Origin: an uncultured Erwinia sp.
GTDB lineage: Bacteria > Pseudomonadota > Gammaproteobacteria > Enterobacterales > Enterobacteriaceae
Reading direction: 5' to 3'
Assembly (NCBI GenBank): GCA_946221915.1
Contig: CAMIKG010000027.1
Coordinates: 1 to 55,559 of the forward strand
DNA length: 55,559 nucleotides
The first letter of the stretch is position 1; every line of letters begins with the position of its first letter. The notes below the pieces were generated by a model. The model ran no database searches. It saw nothing but the letters and a program-made list of their open reading frames with translations, and was not told where the DNA came from. Below, piece after piece: positions 1 to 7,507 of the stretch. The translations under genes and the position numbers were made by a program.

Positions 1-235
1 GGAACAGGGGGCACGGAGTTGTCAGTTCCCCTGTCACCGTATGGTTCCCTCCCCCATGGAGTGGGGGAGGGTTAGAGAGGGGGAGCAGGAGGCACGGAGT
101 TGTCAGCTCCCCCTGTCACCGTATGGTTCCCTCCCCCATGAAGTGGGGGAGGGTTAGGGAAGGGGAGCAGGAGGCACGGAGTTGTCAGCTCCCCCATCCC
201 AGCCTTCCCCCACATCGTGGGGGAAGGAGCCGTTC
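1..235. repeat. GC-rich tandem palindromic repeat, about 81-82 bp period
   Basis: The motif gcacggagttgtcag occurs at about 11, 92 and 174, so the period is 81-82 bp. Each full unit contains a hairpin built from ccctcccccat and tgggggaggg. The third unit switches to a variant hairpin, cttcccccac with gtgggggaag, near 203-226. The same composite element, with both hairpin variants, occurs again at about 53280-53450. The sequence shows a dispersed non-coding repeat; whether it acts as a terminator, a BIME-like element or something else is not visible. The first unit begins at the window edge, so the array may continue outside. Confidence 0.75.
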
Positions 236-304
236 GGTGGATGTTTGCCAGTCTGATAACTTAATTCTGACCTTCTGACCTGTCGGCCTTTTGCTTCTGC
301 CCGA

Positions 305-1453
305 TTACCTCACCATATCCTGCGCAGCAGGGCGTGGCGCCAGCACGCGTTTACCCAGCTGAATGCCCGGCTTCTCTACAAAGTGATACAGCAGCGTGGC
401 AAGCGCATAGGTCAGCGGCAGCACAATGGCGCAGATCAGCGCAAAACGCACCGGCGCACTCATCGCCGCCAGCTGGTAATCGCGCAGCAGAATGGCGATC
501 GCAGGCACTACCAGCAACAGATGCAGCAGATACACGGAGTAGGAGACATCGCCCAGCCAGGTGCTGATGCGGTGGGTCAGAATCGCGCGTGGCAGCTTAA
601 TCACTTTCGCCAGCAGCGCGCCAGGCTGGTACTGCCACAGAATCGCTGCCATGCCAACAATCATCGCGCCCTGTAACAGCACCTGCAGTTTATTCATCTC
701 AATGCGCAACAGCACGGTCACCACCGGCGCCACTAACGCCAGCAGCAGATAAACCAGCTTGCGTTCACGCACTGCGGCAGCCAGCAGCATACCGGCCATA
801 AACATATGCAGCTTAATCAGGATCAGCGACGGCATCGGGAAGGCGTCGTAGTAGTCCGCCAGTACATAACGTCCGCCGGTGCACAGCGCCATGATCAGCA
901 GCAAAGTGGGGGCGTAACCCAGTCGCAGGGTCAGCAGCATAATAAACGGGAACAGGAAATAGAATTGCATCTCCAGGCCGATACTCCAGTCCGGCAGCAC
1001 GGTGTTGAAGCTGTACTGCGGAATAAAGCCAAAGGCGAAGCTGAGATGCGCCAGAATATTGCTCAGCGACTGATCGGAGTAACGTGAGGTTTCCGTCGCG
1101 GTCACCGGATAGAACTGGGCGATAGTATCGCGCATCTCACCGAACCATGGGCCATTCGCCATGGCGATCAGCAGCAACAGGTAATACAGCGGGGCAATAC
1201 GGAAGAAACGACGCAGCCAGAACTTTTTCACCGTGCTGGCGTGAGTCCATGGCTCTTTTTGCTGGCGCTCAAGGTAGTTTTTCGCCATTAAATAGCCCGA
1301 GAGCAATATAAACAGATCCACCCCGATACTGGGCATTGAGATCAGCGGAATTTTGACCTGCGCCAGGATACAGATATGTCCCAGCAGCACCCACAGCGAG
1401 GCAAACCCCCTCAGCCCTTCTAATTCCGTTGACCACCCTCTTGATACTGACAT
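305..1453 (-). CDS. Acyltransferase family 3 membrane protein (OafA/YrhL-like)
   Basis: A multi-pass inner-membrane protein of 382 residues, the usual size for a stand-alone acyltransferase-3 domain. The N-terminus carries the family signature ELEGLRGFASLWVLLGH, with the conserved Arg15 and probable catalytic His26. The sequence RRFFRIAPLYYLLLL and about ten hydrophobic segments follow. Members O-acylate (often acetylate) cell-surface glycans or other exported carbohydrates using cytoplasmic acyl-CoA; the acceptor cannot be told here. The start at 1453 is preferred because a GGAG lies 8 bases upstream; an ATG at 1480 lacks a ribosome-binding site. It stands alone, divergent from dacD, with no surface-polysaccharide genes nearby to suggest a substrate. 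Confidence 0.85.
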   Translation of the reverse strand: MSVSRGWSTELEGLRGFASLWVLLGHICILAQVKIPLISMPSIGVDLFILLSGYLMAKNYLERQQKEPWTHASTVKKFWLRRFFRIAPLYYLLLLIAMANGPWFGEMRDTIAQFYPVTATETSRYSDQSLSNILAHLSFAFGFIPQYSFNTVLPDWSIGLEMQFYFLFPFIMLLTLRLGYAPTLLLIMALCTGGRYVLADYYDAFPMPSLILIKLHMFMAGMLLAAAVRERKLVYLLLALVAPVVTVLLRIEMNKLQVLLQGAMIVGMAAILWQYQPGALLAKVIKLPRAILTHRISTWLGDVSYSVYLLHLLLVVPAIAILLRDYQLAAMSAPVRFALICAIVLPLTYALATLLYHFVEKPGIQLGKRVLAPRPAAQDMVR

Positions 1454-1690
1454 CTCCACTTCTCCAGGAAAACGAGTCATAGCAGGAGGGTAGTGGAATG
1501 AAAATGGTTAACAACGTTAATGACTCTTAAAAACTTTTTTATCAGATAAACCCTGGTGAAAATCGCGTGGTTATTGACCATCACGCGGGCGCGGATATTA
1601 ATACTTTCTTGCAATTGATTAACGCAATCCATCTGAGATTACCGTACAACTGCGGCCTGTTTTGGCGAAAAGTACATTTTTGAGGATCTC

Positions 1691-2863
1691 GTGTTGAAAA
1701 GGCGTCAGCTTGCAAGTATTGGTCTGTTATTTATTGTGGCTTCAGGGGCGCAGGCCGCAGAAAACCCACTTTCCTTCCCGTTAACCGCGCCCGCGATAGA
1801 CGCCGCCTCATGGGTGCTGATGGACGCCAGCACCGGGCAAATTCTTACCGAAGGCAATGCTGACGAACGGCGCAACCCCGCCAGCCTGACCAAGCTGATG
1901 ACGGGCTATGTGGTTGATCGCGCTATTGATAATCACCGCATCAGCCGTGATGATATTGTAACAGTGGGTAACGACGCCTGGGGTGCGGGCAACCCGGTGT
2001 TTAAGGGATCGTCGCTGATGTTTCTCAAGCCGGGCGAGAGAGTCTCGGTGCGCGATTTAATGCGCGGTGTGATTATTGATTCCGGTAATGACGCCTGTGT
2101 GGCGCTGGCCGATCACGTTGCGGGCAGCGAAGCGAACTTTGTCGCGATGATGAACCAGTACGTGGCGAAACTGGGTCTGAGCAATACCCATTTTGAAACG
2201 GTGCATGGCCTCGACGCGCCAGGTCAGTTCACCACCGCGCGCGATCTGGCGACGCTGTCAAAAGCGATTATCCAGGGCGAACCCGATTTCTACCAGATGT
2301 ACGGCGAGAAGACACTGACGTGGAACGGCATTACCCAGCAGAACCGTAACGGCCTGCTGTGGGATACCAGGCTGCATGTCGACGGCCTGAAAACCGGCCA
2401 CACCGAAAGCGCCGGGTTCAATATTATTGCCTCCAGCATTGAAGGGCAGCACCGTCTGATTGCAGTGATAATGGGCGGCAAAAGCTCCAAAGGGCGTGAA
2501 GAGCAGGCGCGTAAGCTGCTGGTCTGGGGACAGGACAACTTTGATACCGTGCAGCTATTCCATGCCGGTAAAGCCATCGGCCATGAAACGGTATGGTATG
2601 GCAATCCGCATCAGGTGGATGTTGGCTCTGACAAAGATGTTTATCTTTCACTGCCACGCGATAAGGTGAAGAGCCTGCAGGCGAAGTATGTTATCGATCG
2701 CAAAGACCTCGAAGCGCCGCTGAAAGCGGGTGAGCAGGTAGGAACGATTCAGGTGATGGATAACGGTAAGCAGATTGCCAGCTACCCGCTGATGGCGCTG
2801 CAGTCAGCGGAAACCGGCGGCATCGTCACGCGCATCAAAGATTATCTTCATCTGAAGCTGTAA
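1691..2863 (+). CDS. dacD: D-alanyl-D-alanine carboxypeptidase (penicillin-binding protein 6b, DacD)
   Basis: A peptidase S11 low-molecular-weight PBP that removes the terminal D-Ala from peptidoglycan pentapeptides in the periplasm. All three active-site motifs are present: SLTK (Ser65, Lys68), SGN (131-133) and KTG (234-236). A signal peptide ending near AQA (20-22) begins the protein, and a C-terminal beta domain (about 280-370) precedes a short amphipathic tail for membrane association. The 390-residue length and stretches such as RNPASLTKLMTGYVVDRAID match E. coli DacD better than DacA or DacC. It starts with GTG after a GAGGA site. Next to the SbmC-domain gene and yeeA, as in E. coli, which supports orthology. 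Confidence 0.95.
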   Translation: MLKRRQLASIGLLFIVASGAQAAENPLSFPLTAPAIDAASWVLMDASTGQILTEGNADERRNPASLTKLMTGYVVDRAIDNHRISRDDIVTVGNDAWGAGNPVFKGSSLMFLKPGERVSVRDLMRGVIIDSGNDACVALADHVAGSEANFVAMMNQYVAKLGLSNTHFETVHGLDAPGQFTTARDLATLSKAIIQGEPDFYQMYGEKTLTWNGITQQNRNGLLWDTRLHVDGLKTGHTESAGFNIIASSIEGQHRLIAVIMGGKSSKGREEQARKLLVWGQDNFDTVQLFHAGKAIGHETVWYGNPHQVDVGSDKDVYLSLPRDKVKSLQAKYVIDRKDLEAPLKAGEQVGTIQVMDNGKQIASYPLMALQSAETGGIVTRIKDYLHLKL

Positions 2864-2927
2864 TCCGGGCTTGACCCTGACGCCACGTCAGCCTTTAGCC
2901 TCAGTGCATGTTGAAAAGGAGTCAGGA

Positions 2928-4439
2928 ATGCTATTGCAGATTGGAGAGCTGGCGAAGCGCTCAGGTATCACTGTGCGCACGCTGCACTATTATCACAGTA
3001 TTGGTTTGTTAACGCCGTCGGCGCGCAGTGAGGCGGGTTATCGTCTTTATAACCACCACGATATACGTCGTCTGCAGCAAATCCAGGCGCTGCGGCGACT
3101 GGGCGTGGCGCTGGCGGAGATCGATACGCTGCTGAGTGGCGAGCTCCAGTCGCTGCCTGACGTCATTTTTCAACAGATTAGCGCGCTTGATCGCCAGCTG
3201 GTGCACATCACCGCATTACGCGAACGGCTGGTGCAACTGCACGGCCAGCTGCGAAAGGGGGATGAGCCTGCGACAAGCGACTGGCTTACTACGCTGGAGA
3301 TGATGACGATGTACGATAACTATTTTAGTGCCGAAGAGCTGACGCAACTGCCGCTTTACCAGGCTGACCCGGCGCGTGAGGCGGAGTGGCAGGAAATGGT
3401 GGCGCAGGCCACGCAGCTGATGCAGCAGGGCATAACGCCGCAACAGCCTGCCGCACAGCTGCTGGCGCGGCGCTGGATGCACGCCCTGCAGCGTGATACT
3501 GCTAATAATCCGGCGTTTGTCGCACGCCTGAATATGATGCATGACGAGCAGCCGACGATGCGTCAGCAGAGCGGCATTACGCCAGCGATACTCGATTTTA
3601 TTACCCGCGCGTTTGCTGAGACGAAACTGCAGATCTATCAAAACTACCTCAGCGAAACGGAGTATGCTTACGTGCGCGAACACTACTTCGATCGCCTGAT
3701 GGAGTGGCCGCCGCTGATTGCCCGCTTCCGTGAGGCGCTGGAGCAGGGCGTGGCGGCGGATTCGCCGCAGGCGAACGCGCTGGCGGCAAACTGGCTGGAA
3801 CTGTTCCGATCATACGCCAGTGATAATCCGGCTACCCAGCAGAAAATCCGCCAGGCGATGGAGCAGGAGCCCACGCTGCTGGAAGGCACCTGGCTGACGC
3901 CGGAACTACTGACATATCTGCGTCAGACGCTGACGCATCTGTTGTCCCCCTCCGTGAGAAAAGGAGCACCAGAGATGAAACCAGAAATTGTCGAACTGCC
4001 GGCGCGCACCATTGCCGGTTACCGGCTGGTCGGTCCGTGGCAGGATACTGCACCCGTTGGTTTCGCCAGGTTAAGCCAGTGGACGCGGGAAAATAACCTG
4101 CACAGTGGCGACTGGCTGGCGGTGTATTACGATAATCCCGATGTCGTGGCGGAAGAGGCGCTGCGTATCGATACCGCCATCAGTGTGCCGGATGACTTTG
4201 TGCTGCCGGAAAACAGTGAGGGTGTGGATATCCGTACGCTACCCGGCGGCACCTTTGCGGTGGTGCGCGTGCAGGTCAGCGACGGCGATTTCGCCAGACC
4301 GTGGCTGGCGTTTTTCCGCTGGCTGGAAAGCAGCGGCTATCGCAAAGCCGACGCGCCCTGTTTCGATCGTTATCTCAATGATGGTTCAGCCAGCGGCGTA
4401 TGGGATTTTGAGATTTGTGTGCCGGTGATTAAATCCTGA
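2928..4439 (+). CDS. MerR-type regulator fused to a TipAS-like domain and a C-terminal SbmC/GyrI domain
   Basis: A 503-residue three-part protein. Residues 1-70 are a MerR winged helix (IGELAKRSGITVRTLHYYHS). Residues about 110-340 are helical, with a TipAS-like ligand-binding look. Residues 350-503 align with E. coli SbmC/GyrI, for example VAGxxLVGPW, WLAVYYDNPD and LPENSEGV, followed by FARPWLAFF. SbmC binds DNA gyrase and protects against gyrase poisons, and GyrI-like domains also bind small molecules in regulators such as BmrR and Rob. The gene occupies the sbmC locus between dacD and yeeA, so it appears to be sbmC with a regulator attached. The start at 2928 has AAAGGAGTCAGGA directly upstream. 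It follows dacD by 64 bases and may be co-transcribed. The ligand and target promoters are unknown. Confidence 0.85.
   Translation: MLLQIGELAKRSGITVRTLHYYHSIGLLTPSARSEAGYRLYNHHDIRRLQQIQALRRLGVALAEIDTLLSGELQSLPDVIFQQISALDRQLVHITALRERLVQLHGQLRKGDEPATSDWLTTLEMMTMYDNYFSAEELTQLPLYQADPAREAEWQEMVAQATQLMQQGITPQQPAAQLLARRWMHALQRDTANNPAFVARLNMMHDEQPTMRQQSGITPAILDFITRAFAETKLQIYQNYLSETEYAYVREHYFDRLMEWPPLIARFREALEQGVAADSPQANALAANWLELFRSYASDNPATQQKIRQAMEQEPTLLEGTWLTPELLTYLRQTLTHLLSPSVRKGAPEMKPEIVELPARTIAGYRLVGPWQDTAPVGFARLSQWTRENNLHSGDWLAVYYDNPDVVAEEALRIDTAISVPDDFVLPENSEGVDIRTLPGGTFAVVRVQVSDGDFARPWLAFFRWLESSGYRKADAPCFDRYLNDGSASGVWDFEICVPVIKS
3961..3977 (+). promoter_or_regulatory. sbmC: Internal in-frame ribosome-binding site and ATG for a free SbmC-like product
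   Basis: Inside the fusion gene, AAGGAG (3961-3966) is followed 8 bases later by ATG (3975-3977), in frame with the fusion. Initiation here would give a 154-residue protein, almost exactly the length of E. coli SbmC (157 residues), beginning MKPEIVELPARTIAGYRLVG like a native SbmC N-terminus. The Shine-Dalgarno sequence and spacing are visible; use of this start in vivo is inferred. Confidence 0.6.
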
Positions 4440-4474
4440 ACATCCTCCTGCTGCTGCCACGGCGGCAGGTAAAC

Positions 4475-4506
4475 AGCCCGCTAACCGGGAGTTAGCGGCT
4501 TATTTT
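4475..4506 (+). terminator. Probable rho-independent terminator after the MerR-SbmC gene
   Basis: Stem agcccgctaac / gttagcggct (one bulged base) around a five-base loop, followed by tatttt. It lies 36 bases after the stop codon and before the yeeA promoter region. Confidence 0.65.
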
Positions 4507-4585
4507 GTTGCTGTAGCCATCCTGTTAATTTTCACCCGCATGACCTTAAAACTTATCAAAATAGCGCGCAGTAAAGAGATTCTGC

Positions 4586-4616
4586 TTGAAACCTGCGGAA
4601 AGCGATCGGTTATGAT
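4586..4616 (+). promoter_or_regulatory. Possible sigma-70 promoter for yeeA
   Basis: TTGAAA at 4586-4591 and TATGAT at 4611-4616 resemble -35 and -10 boxes. The 19-base spacer is longer than ideal. The position, 35 bases before the yeeA start and after the upstream terminator, fits. Confidence 0.3.
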
Positions 4617-4650
4617 ACGAGACGACGTTATCATTTACCGGAGCTGCGCC

Positions 4651-5709
4651 TTGCGTCCTGATATGCCGATTTCGGCCGTTGAATTCAGCCTCTACCGCCA
4701 TTACCGCATTGTGCACGGTTGCCGTATTGCGCTGGCGTTTGTGCTGACCTTTTTGCTGGTGCGCGGACTGGATATTCCCGAAGGCAGCTGGCCGCTGATT
4801 ACCCTGGTGGTGGTGATGGGGCCGATCTCTTCATGGGGCAATGTTTTTCCACGCGCGGTGCAGCGTATTGGCGGTACGGTGTTTGGTTCGCTCTCCGGGC
4901 TGATCGCCCTGAAGCTGGAACTGTTTTCGCTGCCGCTGATGCTGGTGTGGTGCATGCTGGTGATGTTTCTTTGCGGTTTTCTGACGCTGGGTAAACATCC
5001 GTATATGGCACTGCTGATTGGCATTACCCTTGCCGTGGTGTGCGGCGCACCGGCAGGAGATATGGAAACCGCACTGTGGCGCGGCGGTGATGTGATTATC
5101 GGCTCGCTGCTGGCGCTGCTGTTCAGCAGCATCTGGCCGCAGAAAGCCTATACCCAGTGGCGCATTAAACTGTCTGACGCGCTGGCGGCAATGGCGCGGC
5201 TGCATCACGCGGGCTTCTCACCCAATCTGCTGGAACAGCCGCGGCTGAATAAACCGCTGCAACGTTTACTGGGAGAGGTGGTGAAAATGCGCGCCCTGCT
5301 GGAACCCGCCAGCAAAGAGACCAAAATCGCCAAATCGGTGCTGGACGGCATTCAGACGGTGAACCGCAATATTCTTTGCACCCTTGAACTGCAGATTAAT
5401 GCCTGGTGGTCATCACGCGAAAGCCATTTCCTGATGCTGAATGCGCCCGCGCTGCGCCGCAGCCAGCAGATGACGGAGCAGACGTTTCAGGCGCTGGCGG
5501 CGGCGCTGCTCAGCGGTGATACCGATCGGGTGGCGGCCAACAATGCCGAACTGGCGGAAATTTCCCTTGAGCTGCGCCAGCTGATCGACACCAGCCATGG
5601 TCATGCGGCGATGGAAACGCAGATCCACGGTTACGTCTGGCTAAGCCTGGAACTGACGCGCCAGCTGGAGCGCCTGTCGGATTTGGTGCGGCTGGCGATG
5701 CGTAAATAA
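4651..5709 (+). CDS. yeeA: FUSC-family inner membrane protein YeeA
   Basis: A 352-residue membrane protein, exactly the length of E. coli YeeA, and strongly similar along its length (YRHYRIVHG, WPLITLVVVMGPISSWGN, ALWRGGDVIIGSLLALLF). About six hydrophobic segments lie in residues 20-170, followed by a helical cytoplasmic half. FUSC proteins are related to aromatic-acid efflux and fusaric-acid-resistance proteins; YeeA itself has no established substrate. The start is taken as TTG at 4651: GGAG lies 7 bases upstream and the N-terminus LRPDMPISAVEFSLYRHY aligns residue for residue with E. coli. An ATG at 4663 is the alternative. The order dacD - sbmC - yeeA - yeeX is conserved with E. coli. 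Confidence 0.92.
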   Translation: MRPDMPISAVEFSLYRHYRIVHGCRIALAFVLTFLLVRGLDIPEGSWPLITLVVVMGPISSWGNVFPRAVQRIGGTVFGSLSGLIALKLELFSLPLMLVWCMLVMFLCGFLTLGKHPYMALLIGITLAVVCGAPAGDMETALWRGGDVIIGSLLALLFSSIWPQKAYTQWRIKLSDALAAMARLHHAGFSPNLLEQPRLNKPLQRLLGEVVKMRALLEPASKETKIAKSVLDGIQTVNRNILCTLELQINAWWSSRESHFLMLNAPALRRSQQMTEQTFQALAAALLSGDTDRVAANNAELAEISLELRQLIDTSHGHAAMETQIHGYVWLSLELTRQLERLSDLVRLAMRK

Positions 5710-5836
5710 TCGACTAAGCAACAACTTACTGCGAAGGCGCGCCATTTCGCGTTAAGATAAGCGCCAGTCTGAAATTGAATGTGAGAATTGCCATCGGTTA
5801 TGGCGAGCCGCTAAGCTGAAGGCTACGACAATTACG

Positions 5837-5850
5837 CCTGCCCGGGCAGG
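5837..5850. promoter_or_regulatory. 14-bp perfect palindrome just before the yeeX ribosome-binding site
   Basis: CCTGCCCGGGCAGG lies 7 bases before the yeeX Shine-Dalgarno. It could be a protein-binding site, or a hairpin in the leader that affects translation. Function is inferred only from position. Confidence 0.35.
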
Positions 5851-5869
5851 CCCAATGAAAGGTGTCATC

Positions 5870-6193
5870 ATGGAAAACGCAAAGCAATCTTTTCAGGACG
5901 TGCTGGAGTTCGTCCGTATGTTCCGTCGCAAGAACAAACTGCAGCGTGAAATTCACGACAACGAAAAGAAAATTCGTGATAACCAGAAACGTGTGCTGTT
6001 GCTGGACAACCTGAGTGAGTACATCAAGCCGGGGATGAGCATCGAAGCGATTCAGGAAATCATCGCCAGCATGCGCAGCGACTATGAAGATCGCGTGGAT
6101 GACTACATCATCAAAAATGCCGATCTGTCGAAAGAGCGTCGTGACCTGTCGAAGAAACTGAAAGCGATGGGCGAGCCGAAGCCACACGAGTAA
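5870..6193 (+). CDS. yeeX: DUF496 family protein YeeX
   Basis: A small, charged, coiled-coil-rich cytoplasmic protein of 107 residues, nearly identical to E. coli YeeX (109 residues), including SFQDVLEFVRMFRRKNKLQR and DNQKRVLLLDNLSEYIKPGM. The family is widespread in gammaproteobacteria and has no established biochemical role; heptad-like charge patterns suggest a helical dimer. The start at 5870 follows GAAAGGTG and matches the E. coli N-terminus; an upstream in-frame ATG at 5855 would place the ribosome-binding site inside the gene. It lies 160 bases after yeeA, so it may have its own promoter. Confidence 0.93.
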   Translation: MENAKQSFQDVLEFVRMFRRKNKLQREIHDNEKKIRDNQKRVLLLDNLSEYIKPGMSIEAIQEIIASMRSDYEDRVDDYIIKNADLSKERRDLSKKLKAMGEPKPHE

Positions 6194-6200
6194 TCGCTGT

Positions 6201-6224
6201 GGGGCGCGTTCTGCGCCCCTGTTG
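6201..6224 (+). terminator. Hairpin after yeeX
   Basis: ggggcgc (6201-6207) pairs with gcgcccc (6213-6219) around a five-base loop. Only a short T-containing tail follows, so it is a weak or rho-assisted terminator. Confidence 0.45.
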
Positions 6225-6299
6225 CAGCCTGAGCCGTTCGCCTGCAGATAAGGCGAATGACTTCGCGCTTAGCTGCTGCGCCAGCGACGTCGGCAGCAT
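6224..6299 (-). pseudogene. Remnant copy of the lacI 3' end
   Basis: A 21-base stretch, agctgctgcgccagcgacgtc, occurs at 6271-6291 and again inside the lacI tail at 6348-6368. The 11-base gcagcctgagc is likewise duplicated at 6224-6234 and 6316-6326. Read on the minus strand the extra copy gives TSLAQQLSAKSFALSAGE, against TSLAQQLRQLSGK at the end of the intact gene. This looks like a leftover from a local duplication or recombination at the lacI end. It has no start or domain of its own. Confidence 0.5.
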
Positions 6300-6325
6300 A
6301 TCGTCTGTTAATGCAGCAGCCTGAG

Positions 6326-7405
6326 CTATTTCCCGCTCAGCTGCCGCAGCTGCTGCGCCAGCGACGTCAGCTGGTGGGCAATCTGCTGAATATCCGCCGC
6401 AGGCTGCACGCTGGCGGTGGTCTCCCGTATCACTAACTCTGTCGCTAATGGCGTTGTCGTCTGCTCCGGCTGACGCTGAATCGCCGCCACCAGACGATCC
6501 ACACTCTGTTCACCCAGCAAACGAATATCCTGGCGAATGGTGGTCAGTGGCGGCTGATACCAGGCGCTTTCCGCAGTATCATCATAGCCGACCAGCGAAA
6601 CCTGTCCGGGAATGGCAATGCCATGCTGATGCAGTGCGCGCATCGCCCCCAGCGCCATCTGGTCGTTGGCCACCAGCAGCGCCGTCGGCAGATTATCGGG
6701 TAACAGCGATTTCACCGCCTGATAGCCCGACTGCGCGCTCCAGTCGCCTTCATACACTGCATGGGGCTGCAGCTGATACTCCGCCAGCACCGCACACCAC
6801 GCCTGAAAACGCTGCTTCGCAGATACGGCGTCGAGCGGCCCGGTGATCAGCGCAATACGGCGATGACCCAGCGCCCATAAATGCTCCACGCCCTGGCGAG
6901 CGCCCTGACTGGCGCTGAACTGACAGTGATCCACCGCCGCGTCGCTGGCGACATCCATAAACAGACAGGGACGCTGACCGCTCAGCTGCGCCAGCGTCTG
7001 CGCGTCATCATTATGTAATGGCAGATTCAGTAACAGACCATCAACGCGCTGCGCCAGCAGTTCGTTCACGGCCGCCTGCGCCGCAGCAAATCCCGGCTCG
7101 TCGGCCATGGCGATCACCAGCTGATACCCCAGCGCGGCGGCGCGATGCTGGATCGCAGAGGCAATTTGCGCGGGGGCATGCAGCATCAGATCGGTGGTCG
7201 CCAGCCCGAGCGAGCGGCTGGCTTTGCCCGCCAGCTGCTGGGCGACGCGATTTGGCACATAATTGAGCTGCGCCATTGCCGCGCGCACTTTTTCGCGCGT
7301 GGCATCGGACACCTGGTCAGAGTGATTAAGCACGCGCGAGACCGTCTGATAGGAGACACCGGCCAGCTTCGCCACATCATCAAGGGTCACCGAACGGGAT
7401 ATCAT
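6326..7405 (-). CDS. lacI: Lactose-operon-type repressor LacI
   Basis: A 359-residue repressor strongly similar to E. coli LacI. The headpiece VTLDDVAKLAGVSYQTVSRV has the same recognition-helix residues (YQ..R), followed by the hinge LNYVPNRVAQQLAG. The core contains HLWALGHRRIALITGPL, GDWSAQSG and LLVANDQMALGAMRA. The C-terminus (HQLTSLAQQLRQLSGK) keeps leucine-heptad spacing like the LacI tetramerisation helix, so DNA looping by a tetramer is plausible. There is no lacZ, lacY or lacA in the window; the divergent neighbour is ydcF. It may control a distant operon, ydcF, or itself. The recognition helix predicts a lac-like operator, but no clear lac operator is visible nearby. Confidence 0.85.
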   Translation of the reverse strand: MISRSVTLDDVAKLAGVSYQTVSRVLNHSDQVSDATREKVRAAMAQLNYVPNRVAQQLAGKASRSLGLATTDLMLHAPAQIASAIQHRAAALGYQLVIAMADEPGFAAAQAAVNELLAQRVDGLLLNLPLHNDDAQTLAQLSGQRPCLFMDVASDAAVDHCQFSASQGARQGVEHLWALGHRRIALITGPLDAVSAKQRFQAWCAVLAEYQLQPHAVYEGDWSAQSGYQAVKSLLPDNLPTALLVANDQMALGAMRALHQHGIAIPGQVSLVGYDDTAESAWYQPPLTTIRQDIRLLGEQSVDRLVAAIQRQPEQTTTPLATELVIRETTASVQPAADIQQIAHQLTSLAQQLRQLSGK

Positions 7406-7466
7406 CGCTTACTCTCACTCTGGTTATTGACGGCAGTTTGGTTTTACTCCCTGCCTGAGATAACAG

Positions 7467-7478
7467 ATGATATATCAT
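7467..7478. promoter_or_regulatory. 12-bp perfect palindrome in the lacI-ydcF intergenic region
   Basis: ATGATATATCAT lies 30 bases before the ydcF start and 62 bases upstream of lacI. It could be an operator in the divergent promoter region. It does not resemble the lac operator, so binding by the adjacent LacI is uncertain. Confidence 0.3.
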
Positions 7479-7507
7479 TAGCCTGCGTTCGTCAGAAGGA
7501 GTTGCCC

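Noticed and set aside
1..235. Possible CRISPR array
   Set aside because: Repeat units are about 81 bp and contiguous with no unique spacers of uniform length; no cas genes are nearby.
7145..7507. In-frame upstream extension of ydcF
   Set aside because: It runs antisense through the 5' half of lacI. The TTG at 7508 with AAGGAG and the E. coli-like N-terminus gives a normal-length protein.
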